Source: Alloascoidea africana (lineage: Eukaryota; Ascomycota; Alloascoideomycetes; Alloascoideales; Alloascoideaceae). From it: 64,000 nt of DNA. Position 1 is the first letter of the stretch, and every line of letters begins with the position of its first letter. The stretch is from NCBI GenBank assembly GCA_030581615.1, contig JAKTTT010000020.1, forward strand, positions 1 through 64,000, given 5' to 3'. Below the pieces are notes generated by a model. That model ran no database searches and was not told the origin of the DNA. It was given only the letters and a program-made list of their open reading frames with translations. Made by a program: the position numbers and the translations under genes. This document shows positions 22,499-32,555 of this stretch, one piece after another.

Positions 22499-24299
22499 AT
22501 TTTTAGTTTTGCCTCTCCTCCTTTGAGTATTAGGAGTAGAAGTGGATGAAAATGGAGTTTATAATCATCATCAAGGTGGGTTTTGGCCCTACAATGATTT
22601 TAACTGTGGCCATTACAAGGAGTGAAGCCACAACCTTCGAACAGTCACAATTATAAACATTTGTCTAATTGCTTAGAAAAATGCAACCACTTATGCTAAT
22701 AGCATCAAACGGCCCTTGTTCTCACATACCTGTTTCTACCACAACCTAAGATAAGTTTTATCCTTACTAAAAAGTTACTCTAAAATCTTTTCAACTATAG
22801 CCAGGTTATTAGTACTACAATACTTGTGTGATTACTGATCCTAGCCAAACAAGATTTCTGGGGTTTAACAGGAAAACCCAAGAAGAAAAACTTATACCAA
22901 GTTATATGAACTTGGTCGGGGTGTGCTCTCTTAGGTTCGACTTTGGCTTGGGCCCAATTCGCCAGTCCGCAGAATATAGTACCCTGTTTGTTTTTTAAAT
23001 CGCTACCAACACTCTGCTTTGATGATCTTGAATTTGACTCTAGTCAGATACAAATTGGTCAGAGTTTTGGCTGTAGTAAAAATTAATTAGTGGAGAATTA
23101 TAGACTGTATTTTTGGATCATTGTGCAACTCCAAAGTGAACATCGGGTAGCAGTTCTGGAATACAGGGTCACTAATCATACACTTGTTGATGCTATTCTT
23201 CAATGCACAGACAATATCCCAGGTGCAAGTACCAATTGTAACGAAGCTTGGAAAAAAGCCTCATTAAAGACAAACATTCCAGTTTGCGCCTTGGTGTATG
23301 CAAGAAATGAACCAAAAGCTGAACGAATGAAAAGTAACTTGTCTCATGGCTTGTGGAATGCTATAAATCGTGCAACTTGACCCTTGACCAAATCTCTATC
23401 ATCAAGTTCATGTTGCCAAAAAATATCTATTTTAGCATCTCTCACAAATACAACGGAACTCTTACCTCGCCAATATCAACCTTCTTTGCTTCTTTTACTT
23501 TATAAAGACTTATATTCATAATTGTTTTGTTTTTTAAATGAATCTTGGTGAATGATAATTGTGATCGTTCATGCCTACGTTGGAATATCTAAATTGGTTC
23601 AACATTTTCCCGATATATTCGGCGCTACCCACTATTTTATTAAAAACTAATGTACACATACTCGGCTCACCGATTATCTTCTCGGAGATTTTAGTATTCG
23701 AAGCATGATCGGAACTTGCCATCACTTGGCGTAGCCATCAGTAGCAATGTCTCGCGATTGATAGATTCCAACCTTCTATAAAATACCTCGGAACCTCCTT
23801 GGTTCTCGTCTACATAAACATCACTTGTATTCTCTTTATGAAGGATGTAAAGTTCTAAATAGATTATCAGTGACAGTATAAGCAAAGTAGATCATAAACT
23901 TAAGAAGAACACTTCAGTTATACAATAGTACCTAAGTTGGATATTATCAAGAATTTTCATAAAGTAGGAGGATTTCTACTATTTTGAAGAAAATCAATAA
24001 CATTTATATAAGAAATCCCCTCACACTCGCTACTCCTACCTAAAAAGAAAAAAAGCAATGGGCAAGCAGACAGATAATCCCCTATTAGACAAAAACCTCT
24101 ACCTTTGCCTCATTACCATGGACAAAAGGATGCGGAGGATTTGGACGGGTTGACTAAAGAATTGGAACTGCGCTTTGAACTAGGAGTTGGCTTCCGTGTT
24201 ATTCTGTCTTTTGTTTCTCTTTTAAGAGTAGCAGAGATCACTACCACTTGTAAAGATTCAAAGAGAGAAGGTTTCTAATAAAAAAAATTAGTGGTTCCT
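22499..24299. other. Gene-poor region; no gene recognised
   Basis: AT-rich sequence with many stops in all frames. A 96-codon frame at 23090-23380 begins at a non-ATG codon and has no recognisable domain. Nothing else was identified; decayed element material is possible given the neighbouring fossils. Confidence 0.4.
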
Positions 24300-24401
24300 T
24301 CAAAAATAAAGGGATCTTCCTAATTTGTACTGTTTTCTGATATCGTCTGTTACGTCTATAGGCAAGTCGAGTCCTGCAAGTAGTTCGTCGCCAGGTTCAA
24401 A

Positions 24402-24470
24402 TTTGATATTGGCTTTCCTATTCTTTTTATTCTTTCTAACCGCGTTGAGTGCAGTTCGTGCCATGCGATC
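24402..24470 (+). repeat. 69-bp perfect inverted repeat, left arm
   Basis: Begins TTTGATATTGGC and ends CCATGCGATC. It is the exact reverse complement of 24555-24623, with an 84-bp spacer between the arms. A foldback this long and exact implies a recent inverted duplication. Confidence 0.9.
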
Positions 24471-24554
24471 GTTGAATTCCTTTTTCCATTCCCATCGAAC
24501 AGCAATGTTACTATCCGCGAAACAAACAACATTCTGTCCGATTTGAAGATCAAT

Positions 24555-24623
24555 GATCGCATGGCACGAACTGCACTCAACGCGGTTAGAAAGAATAAAA
24601 AGAATAGGAAAGCCAATATCAAA
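24555..24623 (-). repeat. 69-bp perfect inverted repeat, right arm
   Basis: Begins GATCGCATGG and ends CCAATATCAAA. Exact reverse complement of 24402-24470. Confidence 0.9.
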
Positions 24624-25100
24624 CCTTATTTTGGAGATTAGGGTTATGTAAGAGAGAATCAACTCAGAACTTCGAGTGACGTTAACAACAGAACATTAAA
24701 AAGTTCTTTGAGAGGAAAGTTCACAGGCAAATATAAGACCTTTAAATAACGTTCGCCGGTAAACCATCAACTGGTACTCCCAAAAAGCTCAGTTATACAG
24801 AGACGACATTCTGTGTTATTAGACCAGCAGATTAGTTAATATAGGACTCGACTCATCTACAGAAGCGTAACATCATCCTTCATAGGTGCAAAACATTTGA
24901 ATAAAAGCAGTGGGGAACGCTGAGCATATCGAGAATCTGTTGAAGAATTCTAAGGTATTCTGACCTAGAAATGAATGATCATTCGCTACAAGGTTATTTT
25001 AAAAGATACGAGAATTACAAATAGAAACCTCATAAAGTAATCAAGTACAAATAAGTTTAATATTGGTAAAATAGGGGTTCGAGTAATACATCAGTGAAGG

Positions 25101-25446
25101 TTTCATCACGAACCGTCAAAGGTTCACGCCTTGGATTCTAATGCACTGATTTTGCCAACATATGATCTTTATTCATTTATGACTTGGAGTTATGACAACT
25201 GATGATGATAAACTTGATTTGTAATATTTAGTTTTGACTTAGATCATTAGGAATAGCCGCTGAAGGCATAAGATTATATAAAGACCTCTTGTAGCTAGTT
25301 ATATAGAGCAAGCAATGGCATCAGAACAATACCCAAAAACGTTCCACGACCATCAACATTGCAATCCTCTTTGGCCAGAAGCCATCCGTTCCCGACTCAT
25401 CCCTTCATCTCGTCCCTTTTCCTGATCCCATCTTCGCAGGTGCCTT
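25101..25446 (+). repeat. 346-bp inverted repeat, left arm (LTR plus leader)
   Basis: Reads as the reverse complement of 25874-26219 over its full length as far as I could compare by eye. It carries an LTR copy in plus orientation (ending CAACA at 25354-25358), then about 88 bp of sequence that in the right-hand copy lies just inside the LTR. A TATATAAAG promoter-like motif is at about 25274-25282. Confidence 0.85.
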
Positions 25447-25640
25447 GGCCTTTCGTTAAACCTTAGCAACTGACCAGATTTCTCCTCAAACCAACGGTGA
25501 CAGGCAAGCTTCATAAAATACCTCGCCCATTTCACTTTTTCTTCATTATGAGGAAAAAGGAAGATCGAGAGATTAGATTCAATTTGGTCAGTCCATTCAT
25601 TAGCTTCGTGGATGTCCCGCCTGCCGGAGAACAGATCCAC
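25447..25640 (-). mobile_element. Gag-like fragment of an LTR retrotransposon fossil
   Basis: The minus-strand reading contains EANEWTDQIESNL and EEKVKWARYFMKLACHRWF. This matches the helical capsid pattern of Ty3/gypsy gag proteins (a QIE..L motif, then EEKVK.A...L...A..W). It lies in the 427-bp spacer between the two 346-bp arms and points away from the right-hand LTR. Only a small part of gag is present, so the element is broken. Confidence 0.55.
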
Positions 25641-25873
25641 CTTAGTACGGAAAGATAAGTCAACTAGGTGTTTTGTTTAGGCAATTTTCTGCAGGGTCTC
25701 AGCCGTTTTAGTTTGGGTTTCGACACTTGCATTGACACTCTTCACAAGGGAGGCAAACACTTCCTGCTGTTGGTTCAAGGTGGAGAAAATAGAGGGAATT
25801 ATATTCCCCATTGCACGAACAAAAGGTTCCGAGGATTAGGTGTTTCGGTCCCTACCAGGTTTAACGTCAGTCG

Positions 25874-26219
25874 AAGGCACCTGCGAAGATGGGATCAGGA
25901 AAAGGGACGAGATGAAGGGATGAGTCGGGAACGGATGGCTTCTGGCCAAAGAGGATTGCAATGTTGATGGTCGTGGAACGTTTTTGGGTATTGTTCTGAT
26001 GCCATTGCTTGCTCTATATAACTAGCTACAAGAGGTCTTTATATAATCTTATGCCTTCAGCGGCTATTCCTAATGATCTAAGTCAAAACTAAATATTACA
26101 AATCAAGTTTATCATCATCAGTTGTCATAACTCCAAGTCATAAATGAATAAAGATCATATGTTGGCAAAATCAGTGCATTAGAATCCAAGGCGTGAACCT
26201 TTGACGGTTCGTGATGAAA
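25874..26219 (-). repeat. 346-bp inverted repeat, right arm (LTR plus leader)
   Basis: Partner of 25101-25446, separated by a 427-bp spacer. Identity ends sharply on both sides: G versus C at the inner junction, and at the outer edge just after GATGAAA. Confidence 0.85.
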
Positions 26220-26230
26220 AATTCACAACA
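25962..26230 (-). mobile_element. Probable LTR of a Ty3/gypsy-like fossil element
   Basis: On the minus strand this 269-bp block begins TGTTG and ends CAACA, the five-base terminal inverted repeats typical of yeast LTRs. It has a TATATAAAG motif inside. An inverted, less complete copy lies at about 25091-25358. The gag-like piece lies on the internal side. It sits 380 bp upstream of tRNA-Ile, a typical landing zone for tRNA-targeting yeast elements. The two LTR copies look identical where they overlap, so the inverted duplication is recent even though the element is far from whole. Confidence 0.6.
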
Positions 26231-26606
26231 TCTGTAAGAATCATTAATCTTATAAGCATCTCTTACAAGGAACGTAAAAGACCCAGCATGGCCGGGCCCA
26301 TGGAATCACGTAATAATATTCCATAAGTGACATCGGTAACTTATTCTAACATTTTTTAGGCTTCTTTCTATTTCTTTTGTCTACTTTTACTCTCAGAAGA
26401 GCCTTTTTTACTTTGTTTTAGGAATGTTCTTTATATAACACTATATAAAGGAGGGTTCCCTCCCTGGATAGAACAGACTGGATACAATAACACAATCCTT
26501 TGTGCTTAATTTTCCTAAGAATCTTCATTTGAATCCTCCAGAACCACAAACAGAATCAGAATCAGAACCAAGAACAAGAATAGTCCATTGTTATTAAAGC
26601 ATCATC
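26231..26606 (+). other. Promoter-like, LTR-like stretch upstream of tRNA-Ile
   Basis: Begins with a small hairpin (TGTAAGA at 26233, TCTTACA at 26261). It contains TATATAAAGGAGGG near 26443, followed by a CA-rich stretch. The layout resembles the U3-R part of a second, different solo LTR, but no clear boundaries were found. Confidence 0.3.
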
Positions 26607-26610
26607 GATT

Positions 26611-26684
26611 GGTCTCTTGGCCCAGTTGGTTAAGGCACCGTGCTAATAACGCGGGGATCAGCGGTTCGATCCCGCTAGAGACCA
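26611..26684 (+). tRNA. tRNA-Ile (anticodon AAU)
   Basis: Cloverleaf: acceptor GGTCTCT pairs with AGAGACC, discriminator A at 26684. The anticodon loop CTAATAA has AAT at 26645-26647 and a CCGTG/CGCGG stem. The T arm contains GGTTCGATCC. There is no intron. A T5 run at 26688-26692 is the Pol III terminator. Confidence 0.96.
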
Positions 26685-26687
26685 TTC

Positions 26688-26692
26688 TTTTT
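26688..26692 (+). terminator. Pol III terminator of tRNA-Ile
   Basis: TTTTT four bases after the discriminator. Confidence 0.85.
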
Positions 26693-27216
26693 CGTTATCG
26701 GAATTGTTTTTGATCTTTCATGTCTTGGGGTTTCAAAATTTTAGCAGAAGCTACAGACTTTGGAGGTATGGGTGTCCTTCAGGAGAACAAAGCCGTAAAT
26801 ATCCGAAGTCCGGGTAACTCATTTATTGTGCGGGGCGCGGGCCTCTTCGGCATATTCCGAGCATCGGAAACTGCCTGCACGGCGAGTCGGGCCGAGAAGC
26901 AGCGCTTGGGCGTCATGCGATGGGCCGGCGGGCCTTAATTAGAACCTTTTTCTCTAGTTGTGCATTTGAATGAAGAATTTTATTGTGGTGCACAACATCA
27001 AAGCTAGTCTGAGTCACGGTAAATCAACGTTGCAACCGCTGACTTCAAAGCCTGAAGAACAACCATCGGAGATACGACACGATACGAATAATATGAACCA
27101 TCATTCTATTATTTTCTCATGAATTTTATTTTTAACTTCAAAAACGTAATAAATCATTATAAATCAAAAAAATCATTCTATCAAATCAATAACTCAACTG
27201 TTACACATCCCTCCGT
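26693..27216. other. Intergenic, tRNA-Ile to GDH 3' end
   Basis: No gene is recognised. A GC-rich patch at about 26830-26937 (GGGCGCGGGCC and GGGCCGGCGGGCC) stands out from AT-rich flanks. Confidence 0.4.
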
Positions 27217-28581
27217 TTACCAAAAATCTCCCTGGGATTTCATAGCATCAGCAACCTTAACGAAACCAGCAATATTAGCACCTTTGACCAGCGATGGCAA
27301 TCCATTTGAAGTTTCAGAAGAATAGGCAAGAGCAGTTTCGACACAGTTGTTGAAACAGTCAATCATGATCTGCTTCAGTTTGGCATCGACCTCTTCGTCT
27401 GTCCACTGGACTCGCTGCGAGTTCTGAGCCATTTCCAAACCAGACACAGCGACACCACCAGCGTTGGCAGCCTTTCCTGGGGCATACCAAATACCTTCGG
27501 GGTTTTTTAGACGCTCAACCTCGAAGACATCAATAGCCTCTTGTGTAGAACCCATATTAGAACCTTCTGCGATGTATTTAGCACCAGCAGCAATCAAAGC
27601 CTTGGCCTCATCTCCAGAGACTTCGTTCTGTGTGGCGGATGGAAGAGCGATGTCAACCTTGCCAACATGAGTCCAAGGTCTGGCGCCAGGAATGTACTTG
27701 AATTTGCCACTTGCGAAAGTTGTGTGAATAGACTCCAGTTGCTCAAACTTCAGTTTCTTTGTTTGAATTTGCTCAACCTCTGCAGGAGTGAAGCCTTCCT
27801 CGCCAACGGCAATGAGGGAACCCTTGGAATCCGAGAGAGAAACAACAGTTCCGCCTAGCTCGATGACTTTCAGAGCAGCATACTGGGCGACATTTCCTGA
27901 ACCAGAAATAGCAACACGCTTGCCAGAAATAGATTCCTTGCCCTTGGTTGCAAACTCGATCATCTTCTCTACATAGTAGACCAAACCGTAGCCGGTGGCT
28001 TCTGATCTGATCAAAGAGCCACCCCAGGTGAGACCCTTACCAGTCAAGACGCCTTCCCAGCTGTTTCTGTACTTCTTGTAAGCGCCGAAAAGGAAACCAA
28101 CTTCACGTCCTCCAACGCCAATATCACCTGCAGGGACGTCAGTGTCTTGTCCAATGTGTCTGGAAAGTTCTCTCATGAAAGCGTAACAGAACCGGCGGAT
28201 TTCGTTATCAGACTTGTCCTTGGGGTTAAAGTCGGATCCTCCTTTTCCTCCACCCATGCTGAGACCAGTCAGAGCATTCTTGAAAATTTGTTCATAACCC
28301 AAAAACTTCAAAATGGAAAGATTGACAGAGGGATGGAAACGAAGACCACCCTTGTAAGGGCCGAGAGCCGAGTTGAACTGAACTCTGTATCCTCTGTTGA
28401 CCTGGACCTCGCCAGCATCGTTTTCCCAAGTTACTCTGAACTGAATGATTCTCTCTGGAATAGAAACGATGGGGATCAACTTTTCCAAATCAGGTCTCTT
28501 TTCAAACAGAGTAGAGTCCTTTAGAGTAGACAACAGCTCGTTGTAGGCTTGCTCGAATTCGGGTTCGGAAGGTTGGACCAT
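27217..28581 (-). CDS. GDH1: NADP-dependent glutamate dehydrogenase
   Basis: It converts 2-oxoglutarate plus ammonium to glutamate in nitrogen assimilation. Starting at the ATG at 28581 ([13 protein letters not shown]) the protein is 454 residues, exactly the S. cerevisiae Gdh1 length. The open frame continues upstream but without family similarity. Conserved segments include [37 protein letters not shown] (catalytic Lys region), [17 protein letters not shown] and the Rossmann loop [13 protein letters not shown]-terminal half: [13 protein letters not shown] and [18 protein letters not shown]. It is a single exon with a TATA element at 28663-28672 and a Leu3-like site at 28821. The hexameric NADP-linked family is clear; which S. 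cerevisiae paralogue (GDH1 or GDH3) it parallels cannot be said. Confidence 0.95.
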   Translation of the reverse strand: MVQPSEPEFEQAYNELLSTLKDSTLFEKRPDLEKLIPIVSIPERIIQFRVTWENDAGEVQVNRGYRVQFNSALGPYKGGLRFHPSVNLSILKFLGYEQIFKNALTGLSMGGGKGGSDFNPKDKSDNEIRRFCYAFMRELSRHIGQDTDVPAGDIGVGGREVGFLFGAYKKYRNSWEGVLTGKGLTWGGSLIRSEATGYGLVYYVEKMIEFATKGKESISGKRVAISGSGNVAQYAALKVIELGGTVVSLSDSKGSLIAVGEEGFTPAEVEQIQTKKLKFEQLESIHTTFASGKFKYIPGARPWTHVGKVDIALPSATQNEVSGDEAKALIAAGAKYIAEGSNMGSTQEAIDVFEVERLKNPEGIWYAPGKAANAGGVAVSGLEMAQNSQRVQWTDEEVDAKLKQIMIDCFNNCVETALAYSSETSNGLPSLVKGANIAGFVKVADAMKSQGDFW

Positions 28582-28662
28582 TTTAAAAGATTCTTTTTTG
28601 TTCAGAGTAGAGAGATGATAAAGAGAGAGTTGAAACTTTTTGAAAAAGGGGAAGATGAGCAA

Positions 28663-28672
28663 CCTTTATATT
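28663..28672 (-). promoter_or_regulatory. TATA box of GDH
   Basis: AATATAAAGG on the minus strand, about 85 bp upstream of the ATG. Confidence 0.6.
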
Positions 28673-28820
28673 TTCTGGAAGAGGCCGTTATACAACGGCC
28701 TAGTCTTTGCAATTGGTTGCAGATGGAAAAGATAACTTGTCAGCCCGATAAGAATTTAACTTTCGACCAATAGACTCTCTCTAGCGTTTTTTATAAGGTG
28801 TTGGCTGATGTAAAAGGTTT

Positions 28821-28832
28821 GCCGGTATCGGC
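28821..28832. promoter_or_regulatory. Leu3-like site upstream of GDH
   Basis: GCCGGTATCGGC differs at one base from the Leu3 consensus GCCGGNACCGGC. It lies 240 bp upstream of the ATG and 150 bp upstream of the TATA box. Leu3 is an established regulator of GDH1 in S. cerevisiae. GATAA motifs at about 28729 and 28747, on the TATA side of this site, would fit GATA-factor nitrogen control. Confidence 0.5.
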
Positions 28833-30422
28833 AATACGATTATGCAGTCGGTTCCCGTGCCAAGCAGTTCACTCTCTGCGTCACTGGACAGCGTTTCTTG
28901 AAGTGAACCACTTTTGGCTGGGGTTTTCGCTTTCAGAATTAGACAGAGCGTTTTGTTGTTATGTCTTCAAAGTAGCTTTAACAGTGTTTCGGCTCTGATT
29001 AAAGCTTGCCCGCAAAAGGATGGAGGAGATACGACCTGCATACAGTTTGACTTGTGACACCGCCAAACACCCGCACACCCACAACAGCAAGGTTCCGGCG
29101 CTGCAAACGGGGCGCAAAACCTGCATGCATACACCTTGGGGGAGCACAAATCACAACTCCGGCCAGCGGTTAAGCGCTTAACGTCCAGCACAGTGTGAAT
29201 ATCGTCCGAAAAGCTCACGGGCGCCGGGCAGGCCCTTCGGCTCCGGCGCGTGTGGGCTCCGCTCGATCCCGGCTGCAGTGGACACTGGGAAGGCAAATCA
29301 ATCCCAGGTATGCTTCAAGCTAATGTGGACGTCATGATATAATTTCTAAGAACAGACCACATGGGAATAGGGTCTTTGAGCTCCTGAATCATCCAATTGT
29401 ATAGAACACTTGAGAAAGTCCATATGATTGCCAGCCAGTTTTAACAACTGGCTGTTCCCAAGTAGTCCAGGATTTGGAAATTTTGTTTGAATCATCTCCG
29501 TATCTGGCTCTACAACTAGTTGCTGAATTCAAGGAGCTGGGAACTATATTTCTTGCTAGAACAATAAGATAAGAAAAAACCATCCTGCGCTATCAACACC
29601 ATTTTAAAACAATGAAACTTAGTTCCATGGAATAATGCCACTATAAACTTGAAACCAAGTGAAACGATGCTCTCTCTACAGTCTACTAAAGCCCCTAAAC
29701 TGTTCCAAGATCTCAGTTGGCATAATGCCGCTTCGATACACAGCACCCATTGACATGTGCCTGAAGACTGTTGACAAAGGCATTTAGCCAGGTTTGAAAC
29801 ATGTAATAAGCCTGATTTCTACGTTCTACTTCTCCTGTATGCCTTTAAAACGCACACGATTTGAACTCATGGTTTTCAATCCAAGCCCTAAATACTCCGT
29901 TCGGGTATTTTGAGTCATGGGTAATTATGGGAACTCTATTGGTGCTTTATTCTGGTTTGAAAATCTTCCTTCACTCCAGGTCACAGACAAAACTCATCAA
30001 GCTACATTGATTAAGTGTAAGTTTAAATTATTTTTCATTTTCTACTCCTCTGCCCCTCATAGTTTGCATTTGTGAAGTTCGAGTGATGAATTGCTTTATA
30101 GCTAGATAGTATGTGATTGATCCAGCAAAAGCTTGGTCTTCAATATGATCACTTATGGTGAACAATCTCTGATTCTTTTCCTCACAAATGCATATTTTGA
30201 TTCAAAACAATACCGGCTTTCACGAAACATCTAACTAACTTTAGAAAGTCATTTCATAGCTTTGTGTATAACACAATTTCATTAGTTCTTTTTTCCATTA
30301 ATCCTAGACATAATTTACAGAACTTTGTTGTATTGAAAACTGATTACACGCCTTGTCAATGTAGAAAACTATTGTAACACTATAAAACGGGTTTAAAAAG
30401 AATGTCTCGTGTTCTTGACTGG

Positions 30423-32249
30423 TCAGTTAGACATGTCCTCTGACTGTTTCGTTGGATCAAGGAGTGCTGAAACATTCCTAAACGCAGTTAACATTGACAT
30501 GCTCTCTTCTCCATAATCCCCATGATACAAATCGTCCTGTTTAGCTTTATTTTCGCCTGGACTGTCTCCATCATGCTTATCATCCTTTCGAGCTTTGCGA
30601 TGCCCCAAATACTGCACCTTTTCGATTAGCACATCATTGCTTACTCCAAACACTGGTTCGCTAAGATTTCGACAAATGATTCTGTCAAGATAGGCATTTT
30701 CGTCCACTGCTCTTCCGTCAGCATTACATTCTATGAATATTTCATCGTCTGATTCTTCCAGTGGATCCAGATTCTTAATTTTGGCCCAATTTCGCGGAAT
30801 AGATCCTATTCGGAGCCGCTTATGCCGGCAGTGTCGAACATTTCTTTTCAATATAACGTCAATAATATCTCGGCACTTCTTTTCTCGTAAAATTGCAGTC
30901 TTGCGAGCGTTCTGTTCCGATTTTGAGAGTTTCTTTTTGCTTCCTTTCATGGGACTGGGTGACCTTGACCTTTCAGTGTTGCTTCCATTCCCGCCGCCTC
31001 CGCTGCCCTTTTCTCCTCTACCCGGAGTAGGCGATAGCATGCTTGCTGCATCTAAATAGTTCTTCCTTTCAAGAGACATTGCTGTCCCAAAATCTTTTTC
31101 GTCCTGTGTGTCCACATTCTCCCTTGCAATTTCTTCATCGGTCAGCTTTACAAACTCCAGAACTTTGGTACCATTTTCTCTTCCCATTCCAAATGGGTTG
31201 TTGATTAGCTGTTCTGGGGATAAATCTGTCTCCAGGTAAGCCCAAACTAGCCACAAAAACACATTTGCTCTCGATTTGCTGCTAAACTCGTTTGTCATCA
31301 AAATATCATAAAAGTCTTCTTCTCCTGGAAAAAACCTTTTCTTAACAGTGCTAGCAAATGTAGAAAGCAGAAATATTAGATTTATGGGATTGGTATGTGG
31401 AATTGTCTGATTGGAAGTCATTTCTTCCAGAGTCCCCGGTTCTGGCTTATCATCACAAGCTCCTTTCAGGATACTCTTCAGTCTTGGTGCGTCTTGTAGT
31501 TGCTTATAGTCATTTTGGTCCGACTGAGCCTGGAGTGCGGGAATAGGGTGATATGTTCGAAGCTGAGATCTCATCTCTGGGAAAAAATTCAGTGTCGTAT
31601 TCATTCTTCCAATATTGACCAATATGCACACCATTGCAATATTAACGCCAAAACTTCGGTCACCTAAAAGTCTTTCACGCAGCACCCGAGAACATTTGGA
31701 CGATCTCGCCATTGCTTCCACATAAAGTTCCGAAAATGTCTTTTTAGAGCCGTCAGGATTTTCATAGTCTGTAAATACAGCTTTTTCATCGTTGAATATC
31801 AATGATAGTAGGTCATATTGGATATCCTTTCTCCATAAAGGTTCTCCATCTTTCTTTTTCAAATGTCTAATTCGCGTATTCAATAGTAATGTTTGATATG
31901 TCCTGTTTTGGGTTCTTTTCGTGCCTGATTCTTTCACAGAGCCTGGAGTTTTCCTACTACTGCCACGAGAAATTAATGAAGAGTTTCGTTTCCCGTGTTT
32001 AGATGTTGATACAGTAGGGGTTGATATAGGAACAGGTGTCATGGTCCCCATCTGCAAAACTGTTAGTACCGTGAATTAAGACAGGATGTTCTGAAAACAT
32101 ACCTCTTCAGGAGAGTCTATTTGCATTTGTGATTCTACTGAATCTTGGCTTTCCGTTTTTATTGAATCTTGACTTTCCGTTTTGATTGGTTCATCATGTA
32201 CAGGATCATAAGGCATCCGTAATGGTGTTGATTCTTGTCCATCTGTCAT
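30423..32249 (-). CDS. IES1: INO80 chromatin-remodelling complex subunit Ies1, two exons
   Basis: Exons are 32249-32103 and 32051-30423, 591 residues. Exon 1 encodes an acidic Ser/Thr-rich N terminus (MTDGQESTPLRMPYDPVHDE). Exon 2 contains the Ies1 family core RHLKKKDGEPLWRKDIQYD, then LLSLIFNDEKAVFTDYE, later FLLSTFASTVKKRFFPGEED and VFLWLVWAYLE, and a Lys/Ser-rich stretch. The 51-nt intron (32052-32102) is textbook: GTATGT donor, TACTAAC branch, GCAG acceptor. Start choice: the open frame continues upstream only through a GTG, so the ATG at 32249 is used. Ies1 is a fungal-specific nuclear INO80 subunit; the core match is strong. It lies in a run of same-strand genes with YME2 upstream. Confidence 0.88.
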
Positions 32250-32555
32250 TGTTGGGGTTGGTGAACACAAATGGACGAGTGGGCCGTTAAGCAACACATA
32301 TGGGCCGGGTAATGTATCTTATCGACACAACACCCAAGATGATTTTGGCGTTAGTGCTTCTAGTAGGTTGAGTCTGGTTCTCACGCTGAGCTACTAAAAT
32401 AATCAAAGAAAACTCAAATTTGTCGTTTCATTACTTCTAGTGGTAACCGTTGCTATCCACAAATAAACCAAGAAACTTGGTTTCTGTTCTCCCAGTGTTA
32501 TAAATACGTACTTGAAGCGAGACTTTATAGATAAGGAGACATTTCAACTACCAAA
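32250..32555. other. IES1 promoter / YME2 3' region
   Basis: About 300 bp between the IES1 ATG and YME2 stop. No gene or clear motif was seen beyond general AT-richness. Confidence 0.4.

Larger units (their letters stand above)
24300..24662 (-). mobile_element. Possible Ty3/gypsy integrase-tail fossil fragment
   Basis: A short minus-strand open stretch contains WKKEFNDRMARTALNAVRK followed by IKFEPGDELLAGLDL. This resembles the pattern near the end of Ty3/gypsy integrases (an RM...A motif, basic residues, then F..GD..L). The piece is isolated and clearly part of a broken element. It carries both arms of the 69-bp inverted repeat. Family assignment is by pattern only and uncertain. Confidence 0.35.
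28582..30422. other. GDH promoter and intergenic region
   Basis: The first 300 bp is the GDH promoter (see separate entries). A GC-rich patch at about 29085-29290 follows, then AT-rich sequence to the IES1 stop with no recognised gene. A TTGAAC-containing stretch near 29850 faintly resembles a T loop, but no cloverleaf could be folded. Confidence 0.4.

Noticed and set aside
23090-23380. 96-codon plus-strand frame
   Set aside because: Begins at GTG rather than ATG and has no family resemblance; lies in a decayed tract.
29820-29910. tRNA-like TTGAAC stretch
   Set aside because: No cloverleaf with paired acceptor and anticodon stems could be folded on either strand.
32250-32297. Upstream extension of IES1, and similar non-ATG extensions of GDH, the sirtuin-like gene, BVMO and the oxygenase
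   Set aside because: The extensions begin at TTG/GTG or lack family similarity; the internal ATGs give family-typical lengths and starts.
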